A DNA stretch of 64,000 bases, from NCBI RefSeq assembly GCF_051251695.1, contig NZ_JBPOEU010000004.1:1-64000 (forward strand), in the 5' to 3' direction. This document shows positions 26,781 to 34,054 of this stretch, piece after piece. Below the pieces are notes generated by a model. It did not search any database. It saw only the letters and a program-made list of their open reading frames with translations, and was not told the origin of the DNA. The DNA is from Maritalea sp051251695 (lineage in GTDB: Bacteria; Pseudomonadota; Alphaproteobacteria; Rhizobiales; Devosiaceae). The translations under genes were made by a program, and so were the position numbers. Each line of letters opens with the position of its first letter. Position 1 is the stretch's first letter.

Positions 26781-26833
26781 GTTCCACTTAGTTGTTTAGC
26801 TGCAACTTGGTGGCCGTTGGAACATGTCCAACG
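26778..26833. promoter_or_regulatory. Overlapping inverted repeats in the divergent intergenic region
   Basis: CATGTTCC (26778-26785) and GGAACATG (26819-26826) form one dyad. CGTTGGA (26815-26821) and TCCAACG (26827-26833) form a second dyad sharing bases with it, so the two structures are mutually exclusive. TCTCCCG also occurs twice in direct orientation (26840-26846, 26851-26857). The region serves the 316-residue gene to the left and the zinc-finger gene to the right. Confidence 0.45.
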
Positions 26834-26924
26834 TCAAAATCTCCCGAACGTCTCCCGCAAAATCATTTGAACCAAGGTATCATGATTTTGCATCGACGAA
26901 GACACAAACAAAGGAGATATAATA

Positions 26925-27119
26925 TTGCAATCCAATTTTAGCACTTGGCATTTTGTTGACTTACAAACTATCACGGACTTGGAAATTACGCCAGTTCCTT
27001 GCTTTTATCCCTGTCCTGCTGCGCGGTGCCCACTATGTGACGGCTGGGAAGTCATAAATCGCGGATACAGCGGGTATGATTGCTCGTTGTGTCGCGGGCA
27101 AGGTCAGATATGGCTTTAG
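26925..27119 (+). CDS. Small zinc-ribbon protein (DnaJ-type CxxC pairs), TTG start
   Basis: This 64-residue protein starts at TTG 26925, supported by AAGGAG at 26911-26916 with ideal spacing. The C-terminal half carries paired cysteine motifs (CPLCDGWEVINRGYSGYDCSLCRGQGQIW), resembling one unit of the DnaJ CxxCxGxG zinc finger. Two more cysteines lie just before (CFYPCPAARC). It may bind metal and a protein or nucleic acid partner. Divergent from the 316-residue gene. Confidence 0.65.
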   Translation: MQSNFSTWHFVDLQTITDLEITPVPCFYPCPAARCPLCDGWEVINRGYSGYDCSLCRGQGQIWL

Positions 27120-27284
27120 CTAATACCCCTTGACAAAACTGGCGCGAAAAATTCGCATCAGCCACCACTTTCAGATTTTAAACAATAGAGAGCTGATCGC
27201 ACAACATGCGATTTCGGCAAAGGGATAACTGCGCGTTTTTGCAGCCTCAATTTGCCTGCTCTTTTATAGAATGGAGCACGAAAC

Positions 27285-28589
27285 ATGAGTGATGAAAGAA
27301 ACCAAAACACAAATTCGCAAAGCGAAAAATACGATTGGCACTACGTCCTTCCAAACAAGCCAGGCATCGATTTCAAAACATTATTACTTTGGTTTTTGGC
27401 ATTGGCGCAGTTCTTCCTATTATGGAGTGCCATGTCAAAAATGCTTGGTGGCAGTGACGCACTTTCCCTGTTCACAAGCTTGGCGATTTCACTCGTCGCA
27501 GTCGTATGCGGGTTCACCTTAAATCATCTCGCGGTGACACGAGGCGCTGAACTCAGCGCCTTAAACTTTAAGAGCGTGCGGCTGCTCAGCATCGTTGGGA
27601 TAATAGCCATTGGGTTTGCTATCTCAAGCGCTACGATCACCGGCAATGTCAAGGATACAGTTGGTATAATCCAACTACAGGAACATCACGCCAGCACTGC
27701 TGAAACCGTTGCCACGAAAAACAATAGTGCAATTAATGCCACACAAGCGGTTCCGGTTTTATCTGCCATTACGAGTGACCTAACTGCAAAGGTAGAATGC
27801 GAACGGCTGTCCGCCTGCTTGTCCGAAAGCGGCTTACCGGGCATCGGACCAATCACGCGTCTTTTGGTGGAAAAAAGCGCCAGGGCACAAAATATCTCTG
27901 ACATTTTAGCCGACGGGGAAATCGCACGCCAAGAATCCCTAGAACGTATGAATGAGCTACTGGGCGAATATCAGGGTACTCTTGATATTGATGAATTGAG
28001 CTTTCGCAAAAAACGCAGCGCCCTGCAAAAAATATATTCTCAAATCGTAACCGAAGGCGCAACGCTAGACAATGCAATCCCTAAAAGTCTTTTGTTTGCC
28101 TACGCCAACGAACTACAAGGAAAAGTAGAGCTTACTGGTCGTCCAACTGCATCTCGTAATGTTGATATGGTTTTGAACGGCCACGGCAAAGCATTACAGC
28201 GCGTCCTAGAAAGCATCGAAGAGGAAACAGCTCACTTTGCAGCATTTCCCAAGCCTGCGTCACTGGCTGATGTACTAAGCTACATTTCCTATTATTGGCC
28301 ATTTGCAGCAGTGGTGTACGGCGCGGAAGTGGGGTTGCCGCTGATGTTGTTTTTAGTGACGTACGCGCGCCTTTGTTGGGTGATCCATACAGAGCATGGT
28401 GCCACGCCGTCGGCAAAACGTCGCGATGACGTTGATGAGTTTCGTAAAAATTTGCAGGCGCGGCACAAACCTGCGCCCAAATCAAACTCGTTCTCCGTTG
28501 CCAAAAATGAACAGCCTGTACCCCGCAAAGTTGGGCGTCCGCCAAAATCTAAACCAAATGGCGTTTCTCACGATGGGATGAATGGCTAA
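27285..28589 (+). CDS. Multi-pass membrane protein with AT-hook-like C-terminus
   Basis: This 434-residue protein is the first gene of a seven-gene coupled operon ending in the coupling-protein genes. Membrane segments are at about 32-52, 60-82, 98-118 and 335-365, with a long periplasmic or cytosolic helical region between. The cytoplasmic tail is basic and carries RKVGRPPKSKP, a GRP core with basic flanks as in AT-hooks. I do not recognise the family. A membrane protein able to touch A/T-rich DNA next to a T4CP gene suggests a role in bringing the element to the transfer channel. Its stop overlaps the next start as TAATG. Confidence 0.72.
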   Translation: MSDERNQNTNSQSEKYDWHYVLPNKPGIDFKTLLLWFLALAQFFLLWSAMSKMLGGSDALSLFTSLAISLVAVVCGFTLNHLAVTRGAELSALNFKSVRLLSIVGIIAIGFAISSATITGNVKDTVGIIQLQEHHASTAETVATKNNSAINATQAVPVLSAITSDLTAKVECERLSACLSESGLPGIGPITRLLVEKSARAQNISDILADGEIARQESLERMNELLGEYQGTLDIDELSFRKKRSALQKIYSQIVTEGATLDNAIPKSLLFAYANELQGKVELTGRPTASRNVDMVLNGHGKALQRVLESIEEETAHFAAFPKPASLADVLSYISYYWPFAAVVYGAEVGLPLMLFLVTYARLCWVIHTEHGATPSAKRRDDVDEFRKNLQARHKPAPKSNSFSVAKNEQPVPRKVGRPPKSKPNGVSHDGMNG

Positions 28590-29197
28590 TGACACAGGCT
28601 CCTAAATATAAGGAAGCCACGAAACGATCTGCGCTATATCGCGTAGCGCAGGTCTTCTCGATCACTTCCATTCTCGCCATCGTTCTTATGACCTTTGCCA
28701 GCATCATTCTTTGGGATGCGCCACACCATCATGCCCGGGTCCGGGTTGAGCAAATCAAACACGCTTGGTTTGGCGATTGGGTCACGGACGAAGATCTTAA
28801 ACCTAAAAAAGGTAAAACACCTGCCACCGAACAATTGGCAAATGCGTTGAGTGAAGCAAAGGACATTTCTTTTTTTCAAAATGAAAAATGGTTTGGCACG
28901 CATGTCATTTTGTTGATCACAACAGGCACGACGTTTGCCACAGCCAACGATCTTATCGACGGCAAGGTCAAAAATCAGTGGTGTTACACCACTTTTGATA
29001 ATGGCGGCATTTCAACCAAAATCGACCTTGGCTCAAAAACTGGGCTAAGCGCACCTGATTTTGCCGATCTTAAAAACATCACCAATGCAGGTTTGACCCA
29101 ACTCGGCGTGGACGCAAGCGGCCTTTCGAATATTGCACGCACCCATTGCCGCTTTGGTAACGGCCTAAAAAACGTCATCTCTAGGGAGAACTCATAA
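28589..29197 (+). CDS. Single-pass membrane protein of the transfer operon
   Basis: This 202-residue protein has one N-terminal membrane segment (VFSITSILAIVLMTFASIILW, about 21-41) and an outside domain with two cysteines (WCYTTFD, THCRFG) that could pair. No family is recognised. It is coupled to both neighbours by one-base TAATG overlaps. It may be a periplasmic part of a transfer or exclusion complex. Confidence 0.68.
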   Translation: MTQAPKYKEATKRSALYRVAQVFSITSILAIVLMTFASIILWDAPHHHARVRVEQIKHAWFGDWVTDEDLKPKKGKTPATEQLANALSEAKDISFFQNEKWFGTHVILLITTGTTFATANDLIDGKVKNQWCYTTFDNGGISTKIDLGSKTGLSAPDFADLKNITNAGLTQLGVDASGLSNIARTHCRFGNGLKNVISRENS

Positions 29198-29730
29198 TGT
29201 TTGACCCAAATAATTTGCCTATCAACGGCGGACTATTTCTAGTCGCTGCGTTTTACATGGTTATCGCCATGTTTTTTACTGGCCCAACCATCGGCAGCAG
29301 AACGATTGAAAGATCAGGATTTTTGCCGCGTTGCGAAAAGTCCCTAGTCAAACTGGCGGCACAAGACGCACTCGATCTTCAAACACCTGCGCCGTCAATT
29401 GATTGTAATAGAGTGATGGGTCTCTTCGCCGGTCCCGATGCGCGTCAGTTCTGCGATAGCGCTGGTTTCCTTTTTGAAAACCCAGTTGCGAGTCAAATCG
29501 AAGCACAAAACCAACGACTTAAAGACCAACACCAAGAACGTATTAAAAACGCAGGTGCAAATGCTTCGACTGCTTGCGAATGCGCAAAAAATGTCCAGCT
29601 TGAGGATCGTATTCCTTGGGCGTTATACGCTGGCACACTTCGGTTTGTTGTGCCTTCTGAAATCAAAAACTTAGAGGCCGAGCTATTCGCTGCATTGAAC
29701 ACCCCAACTTGTGCGGGGAGGTTTCAGTGA
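29197..29730 (+). CDS. Single-pass, cysteine-rich protein of the transfer operon
   Basis: This 177-residue protein has an N-terminal membrane segment (GGLFLVAAFYMVIAMFFTG, about 11-29). The remaining region contains several cysteines (RCEK, DCNRV, FCDS, CECAKN, TCAGRF) and is likely exported and disulfide-bonded. No family is recognised. Its TGA overlaps the GTG start of the next gene (GTGA). Confidence 0.66.
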   Translation: MFDPNNLPINGGLFLVAAFYMVIAMFFTGPTIGSRTIERSGFLPRCEKSLVKLAAQDALDLQTPAPSIDCNRVMGLFAGPDARQFCDSAGFLFENPVASQIEAQNQRLKDQHQERIKNAGANASTACECAKNVQLEDRIPWALYAGTLRFVVPSEIKNLEAELFAALNTPTCAGRFQ

Positions 29731-30104
29731 TCTTAGGAACCATCAACATCAAGCAAAATGCCGTGGTGACGAATAAAGACAGCTTTTTGTTAGCTTCGCT
29801 TTCAGTTGTGAGCGTTCGCCGCCCCTTCATCGCACCCTCACTAATGTTGTGCGGCCTATTGGTCGGCTATGCAGCCGTGTTTGCAGACCTTTTATACCCG
29901 CTCGAGATTGTCTCAATTCTTTGTGCATCCACGGTTGCATTGTTCCTTTCCAGCCAAATTGGTCAGTTAAAACTACTCTCCCGAGATCTACGTGGGTCGC
30001 CTTTGGGTGACGTCTTGTGGGGGCGTTATTCCAGCCTTCAATGCAAACGCGAAGAAATTGTCTCATCGCTCTATGCCTCACAATTGGGAGATCATCATGA
30101 GTGA
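29727..30104 (+). CDS. Two-pass membrane protein, GTG start
   Basis: This 125-residue protein is read from GTG 29727, which forms a GTGA overlap with the preceding gene; an upstream ATG in the same frame would overlap much more. The N-terminal part (ILGTINIKQNAVVTNKDSFLLASLSVVSVRRP) resembles DUF6232-like modules. A hydrophobic hairpin follows at about 38-75 (LMLCGLLVGYAAVFADLLYPLEIVSILCASTVALFL). Part of the coupled operon. Confidence 0.62.
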   Translation: MILGTINIKQNAVVTNKDSFLLASLSVVSVRRPFIAPSLMLCGLLVGYAAVFADLLYPLEIVSILCASTVALFLSSQIGQLKLLSRDLRGSPLGDVLWGRYSSLQCKREEIVSSLYASQLGDHHE

Positions 30105-30402
30105 TCTCAATAGCTCCACAGGTCCGCTCATTCAGGCGAACATTAAGATCGCCTATGGCATGCTTTTGGCAGGCGTTGGATACCTCATGTGGCCATCAGA
30201 TGTACGCTGGTACGCCTTTTATGCTTTTTCTGTCGTGATGTATCTCTCTGCCCTCATCTGCGTTGGCCAAGGGATCAAAATGTTTCACACGGTCCACCAC
30301 AATGACCACCTGCGCAAAGAAATTCTTGCGCGCGGAAAACAAGCCCATAACGCCAAAATCATGGATGACAACGACCTCAAGAACGATGGGATGATGGAAT
30401 GA
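30097..30402 (+). CDS. Two-helix membrane protein preceding the coupling ATPase
   Basis: This 101-residue protein starts at ATG 30097. It has two membrane helices (IKIAYGMLLAGVGYLMW about 15-31, WYAFYAFSVVMYLSALICVG about 38-57) and a charged cytoplasmic tail. The stop overlaps the ATPase start by ATGA. Classical VirD4/TraG coupling proteins have exactly such a two-helix N-terminal anchor, and the ATPase encoded next lacks one. This small protein may therefore be its detached membrane domain. Confidence 0.68.
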   Translation: MSDLNSSTGPLIQANIKIAYGMLLAGVGYLMWPSDVRWYAFYAFSVVMYLSALICVGQGIKMFHTVHHNDHLRKEILARGKQAHNAKIMDDNDLKNDGMME

Positions 30403-31844
30403 AAAAGCTTCTCAAATCTATCCTGGGCGTTACTCCCAAAAACATAACAAAAATCAAAAGACAGAACCGCGAGATTCGCCGCATTATCGGGTTGAGTAAA
30501 GAATCCGGCAAACCGATATTTGAACCAAACACGACCACAAGCTGGTTGATACTTGGCGGCGCTGGCTCAGGTAAGAGTACGGCAGTTACAGTTCCAGCTA
30601 TTCAAAGTTTGCTGCGGGATCATTCACGCGGCCAATGGATCAATGATGTAAAGGCTGAAATCGCACCACAAATTGCATCGATGTGCATTAAGCATGGTCG
30701 CAAATTTGCTATCATCGATCCAACAAACCAATTGGGCAAAGACTATCCCCATACGGTGCACGTTAATCCACTTGATCATCTCGTTGAAGCTTACAAGCGC
30801 AAAGACACTAACATTTTGTCGATGGTGGAGAGCTTTGCCAACATCGTTATTCCGGAGCCGGAAAACGATCCGAAGAACAAATATTTCAGAACCGTTCCCC
30901 GCGAAATCGGCGAACTGGCTGCTCTATTGATACTGGAAAACCAAGCGGACAATCTAACGCTGGGGGGAATAGCTGCTTTAATATCTGATCCCGAAACTTT
31001 TAATATGGCGGTTGATGCGGCATGTCATGACGGCAATCAATTCACTAAAGCGCGCGCACGTCAAATTCAAGAATTGCGTGACAATGATCCTGAGCACTAT
31101 TCTCAGCACAAACTGGCAATACTTTCATCTCTACGTCTGTTCCAAGAAGGCTCGGCGTTACACGAGGTTGGCTATGCCAGTGACATCACCGTCAAAAAAC
31201 TGCTCAAAGAAAACTACATTGTTTGTGTTGTCGGGAGTGTGGCTCATGCCCAACAACAGGGTGCATATTACGGGCTAGTGTTCAATGCTGTGCTGCACAA
31301 CCAGCTCACAGGGAAATGCGGCAGGACGATCCTCATATTTGACGAAGCTGCAGCAACGCCTTGCAAGGAAATCATCGAGAAAGTCATCGTTTTTCGTTCG
31401 TTCGGTCTGCAAGTTTTGTACATCGCCCAAAGCCTCGCTGATCTGCAACGCCAATATGGTGCAAAGACCATTGCCACTTTGGAAGACAATACGTTCCAAC
31501 AAATCTTAAAGGTGGGAAACTACGAGGCCGCTGACCGACTTTCAAAAGCCATTGGTGACGTCGATAATGTTGGCTATAGCCTGAATGAACAGGGTGGAAA
31601 ACTCAACCTATCTCGCACCATCAATATTGGGCGGGAACGTAAGTTCTCTGCTGACCAACTAATCAACCTGCCTGCCTCTGAGCAAATCATCAATGTTGGC
31701 AAAGGCTATATTCATACTGACAAGTGCTTTCAAAATTACATATTCCCTCATGCGCAGGAACTGGACGTAAATCCAGTTGAACAAGGCGTTCTTCCGCCCA
31801 TTTGCAAAGTAACTTTACCCACGACACCGTGGGGGCAATCATGA
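30399..31844 (+). CDS. VirD4/TraG-like coupling ATPase without membrane anchor
   Basis: This 481-residue protein has Walker A GGAGSGKST at 53-61 and Walker B TILIFDEAAAT near 310. It also has the T4CP-like strings QWINDVKAEIAPQIASM, FAIIDPTNQLGKDYPHTVHVNPLDHL, FRSFGLQVLYIAQSLADLQRQYG and a C-terminal FSADQLINLP. The all-alpha domain is present near 180-260. There is no N-terminal membrane segment: the first 45 residues are basic and helical. Coupling proteins link the relaxosome to the secretion channel. Its operon position and the mob genes elsewhere on the element agree with this role. Confidence 0.85.
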   Translation: MKKLLKSILGVTPKNITKIKRQNREIRRIIGLSKESGKPIFEPNTTTSWLILGGAGSGKSTAVTVPAIQSLLRDHSRGQWINDVKAEIAPQIASMCIKHGRKFAIIDPTNQLGKDYPHTVHVNPLDHLVEAYKRKDTNILSMVESFANIVIPEPENDPKNKYFRTVPREIGELAALLILENQADNLTLGGIAALISDPETFNMAVDAACHDGNQFTKARARQIQELRDNDPEHYSQHKLAILSSLRLFQEGSALHEVGYASDITVKKLLKENYIVCVVGSVAHAQQQGAYYGLVFNAVLHNQLTGKCGRTILIFDEAAATPCKEIIEKVIVFRSFGLQVLYIAQSLADLQRQYGAKTIATLEDNTFQQILKVGNYEAADRLSKAIGDVDNVGYSLNEQGGKLNLSRTINIGRERKFSADQLINLPASEQIINVGKGYIHTDKCFQNYIFPHAQELDVNPVEQGVLPPICKVTLPTTPWGQS

Positions 31845-32086
31845 AGTTCTTGCGCTATTTTGGCTGGATAATATTTCCGGCAGCGCTTGTTGGTGTCTAC
31901 CTCACCCTTGGCCTGCCCTATCTCAATGCCTCTTATGATTTTAAGGATAATGGTCAAGGATACGATCCATGGGCCAAACGCCATTATCTGCGCTGCACAT
32001 ATTGGAACCCTAAAGGCGATATCACAATTTACCCGATGGATGGGAAGTGCCCTCGCATCAGGTTCTTCAAAAGTGGGAGGGGTTAA
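31841..32086 (+). CDS. Small single-pass membrane protein, last gene of the coupled operon
   Basis: This 81-residue protein starts at ATG 31841, overlapping the ATPase stop as ATGA. One membrane segment (YFGWIIFPAALVGVYLTLGLPYL, about 5-27) is followed by a small basic, aromatic domain with two cysteines (LRCTYWNPKGD, GKCPRIRFFKSG). No family is recognised. Its 3' end touches the convergent small gene. Confidence 0.66.
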   Translation: MKFLRYFGWIIFPAALVGVYLTLGLPYLNASYDFKDNGQGYDPWAKRHYLRCTYWNPKGDITIYPMDGKCPRIRFFKSGRG

Positions 32087-32331
32087 TGCAGCAGAAACTC
32101 TTCCATTTCAACTCGATACTCAAGCCTTTGTGCTCTGATAATCTCAAGCCGTTTTGCCGCCTTGATGCACGTCAGAACTGTGTCTTTGTCAACGCCGTTT
32201 GCAATTTCTTGATCGCAATGCGCGCGGTAGTCAACATCCAATCCATTTGGATCAATTTGCAACCAAAACTCTTCGTAGCTCAACGGTTCAAGGTGTTCCT
32301 CAAGCTCCTGTATGTCCTTGAATATGATCAT
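32083..32331 (-). CDS. Small acidic hypothetical protein
   Basis: This 82-residue protein on the opposite strand is convergent with the transfer operon (4-base overlap). It is acidic and helical (FKDIQELEEHLEPLSYEEFWLQIDPNGLDVDYRAHCDQEIANGVDKDTVLTCIKAAKRLEI). The composition looks like a real protein and the frame is compact, but the ribosome site is poor. No family is recognised. Confidence 0.5.
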   Translation of the reverse strand: MIIFKDIQELEEHLEPLSYEEFWLQIDPNGLDVDYRAHCDQEIANGVDKDTVLTCIKAAKRLEIIRAQRLEYRVEMEEFLLH

Positions 32332-32393
32332 AGTTCAAACATACCAAATCCGGGCTTTGCTATGCAAATTTTCGGTGGAAAGCAAGGCTCACA

Positions 32394-32903
32394 ATGGCTT
32401 TGAACATCACTCAAAAAATTCGTCGCGACTTCGAACGTGCCAGCCTGCGCCGTGAAGCGAAATCAATTCTGACCGGTCGCCAATGGGAGCTGCACGCGAG
32501 TTTGGTAAAGCGTTGCAAAGCAGCCCGAGAAAAAGCAATCAGGCATTTCGACAAATCAAAATCCACTCGTGTCGAAGTCGCGTACCGACGCTTACTGAAT
32601 AAAGCAGGTTCCCTGCACAAAAAGTTTGATCACCCGTACGCGCGCAATGACATCTTCCACAAGTCTGACCTCATGCGCCAAGCCAATCGAGAAGTCAAAG
32701 CTATCCACCTATCGCGGTTGGCTCGCATTGATAATTTCGAACATCAAGAGCGAAGCAAACTGATGTCACGCAGCCATCGTCAAAATCAATTGCAGGGTAA
32801 ACCAACAAGAGATTTTACAAAAACTGTTGATCGCCGTGTCGGTCAAGATCGCCGCAAATGCACCGTTTCGCCAATCAAACACACGCGCCGACGTGATCGT
32901 TAA
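32394..32903 (+). CDS. Very basic hypothetical protein
   Basis: This 169-residue protein is rich in Arg and Lys (RRDFERASLRREAKSILTGRQWELHASLVKRCKAAREKAIRHFDKSKSTR), probably helical throughout and likely nucleic-acid binding. It lies upstream of the 206-residue gene and probably in one transcript with it, 22 bases apart. No family is recognised. Confidence 0.6.
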   Translation: MALNITQKIRRDFERASLRREAKSILTGRQWELHASLVKRCKAAREKAIRHFDKSKSTRVEVAYRRLLNKAGSLHKKFDHPYARNDIFHKSDLMRQANREVKAIHLSRLARIDNFEHQERSKLMSRSHRQNQLQGKPTRDFTKTVDRRVGQDRRKCTVSPIKHTRRRDR

Positions 32904-32925
32904 TCAAAACTCAAAGGAGAATGAA

Positions 32926-33546
32926 ATGAACATCGCAACAAACAAACAAGACATGCAGGGCATACAACGTGCTCTCAATAGCCCAACAGGTCGCAGCCTT
33001 TCCCATGCACAACGACCTGACGCTTTGGCCATCGTGGATATTGTCCATCGTGAAATCCACCGGGTTGGCAAATTCACAGGCAAGCTTGGTGATTATGCCA
33101 ATGCGCTCGCACGATCAGAAAAGTTCGACGCAATGAAAGCCAATGTAATAGTTCGTGAGCTATATAAAGAGCGCTATGGCGAAACCATGAAAGTCACCTT
33201 GGACAATCTAAAGGCCCGCGAAAAAACCCTAAATCCTGAACAAAAAGCTCTAGCTCTTAGTCACGCCAAAGATGTCGGCGCGGCTATTGAGCATGGCGAT
33301 AAAATGCCGTTCTTTCGTGCGCTTGATAATCAGTCAGTTATGCTTGCAGAAGCGCTGCGCATTACCCAGTCGGGGGCCAAGCGCCAAATGGCAGAAACCT
33401 TCACCCAAAGCACAGGCAAAGACTTTTACGAGCACAACAAGGTACTCGAAAAAGAGTTCTATACGCCGCAGGTCGAAGCTGAGCGCGAACAACGGGCTGC
33501 ATCAAGGCAGCACGAGAGCAAGCAAACACTAAAGCAATCGCAATAG
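32926..33546 (+). CDS. Helical hypothetical protein
   Basis: This 206-residue protein starts at ATG 32926 with AAAGGAG eight bases upstream; the longer frame to the left is not used. It is helical and charged, with a middle part VIVRELYKERYGETMKVTLDNLKAREKTLNPEQKALALSHAKDVGAA and a glutamine-rich tail. No family is recognised. It is followed by a terminator at 33572-33604. Confidence 0.65.
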   Translation: MNIATNKQDMQGIQRALNSPTGRSLSHAQRPDALAIVDIVHREIHRVGKFTGKLGDYANALARSEKFDAMKANVIVRELYKERYGETMKVTLDNLKAREKTLNPEQKALALSHAKDVGAAIEHGDKMPFFRALDNQSVMLAEALRITQSGAKRQMAETFTQSTGKDFYEHNKVLEKEFYTPQVEAEREQRAASRQHESKQTLKQSQ

Positions 33547-33571
33547 TGTCCTGCGCAATCAACCAACAAGG

Positions 33572-33604
33572 CGGCGAAATACGCAAGAATATTACGCCGT
33601 TTTT
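33572..33604 (+). terminator. Rho-independent terminator
   Basis: CGGCGAAATA (33572-33581) pairs with TATTACGCCG (33590-33599) with one mismatch and an 8-base loop, followed directly by five T's. It closes the unit ending at 33546 and insulates the recombinase promoter. Confidence 0.65.
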
Positions 33605-33606
33605 AC

Positions 33607-33635
33607 TTGCTCAATAGGAATATATTCCTCATACT
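33607..33635 (+). promoter_or_regulatory. Putative recombinase promoter with a palindrome filling its spacer
   Basis: -35-like TTGCTC (33607-33612) and -10-like CATACT (33630-33635) are separated by 17 bases, which contain the perfect 14-bp palindrome AGGAATATATTCCT (33616-33629). Neither hexamer is near consensus. The first gene starts 50 bases downstream. A dimeric protein bound here would control both the recombinase and, in the circle, the mob genes. Confidence 0.45.
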
Positions 33636-33685
33636 CCTTCTTTTGCTAAACCAAAGGAAGGCGAATATTGGAAAGGATTTGAGAT

Positions 33686-34054
33686 TTGGAACGAGAGAAC
33701 AAGAGTAGTCTGGAAAGACCTGAGGACACCACGACGCAAACCCACTTCTCGTCCCTTTCCATGGATTGGGAAGAGTTCGGTCATCATTTGGAAGATAGCG
33801 ATCTTTCTGACGATCAAAAACGCGAGCTGATCGAAACCGTCTGGAACATCATGGCGGCCTTTGTTGATCTCGGGCTTGGCATTCATCCAATACAACAAGC
33901 GGCACCTGACGACTGTGGGCAGAATTTGGATTTGTTGGCGTTTATCTCCAACGAACAGCCAAAAATGTTAGAATCCAGCTCTCGGGAAAAGCAACAATTT
34001 GGCCAAGCAGCGGACGCTAAGCCATCCGCATCGAATGACGGGAGCTCAAAATGA
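33686..34054 (+). CDS. Small acidic protein coupled to the recombinase (possible directionality factor)
   Basis: This 122-residue protein starts at TTG 33686 with AAAGGA eight bases upstream. The stop overlaps the recombinase ATG (ATGA). The core MDWEEFGHHLEDSDLSDDQKRELIETVWNIMAAFVDLGLGIHPIQQ resembles a short conserved protein that I remember encoded just before serine recombinases in many alphaproteobacteria; its function is not known to me. Acidic and helical, with a polar tail. Serine integrases need a recombination directionality factor to excise, and this is the natural candidate; that is inference. Confidence 0.7.
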   Translation: MERENKSSLERPEDTTTQTHFSSLSMDWEEFGHHLEDSDLSDDQKRELIETVWNIMAAFVDLGLGIHPIQQAAPDDCGQNLDLLAFISNEQPKMLESSSREKQQFGQAADAKPSASNDGSSK

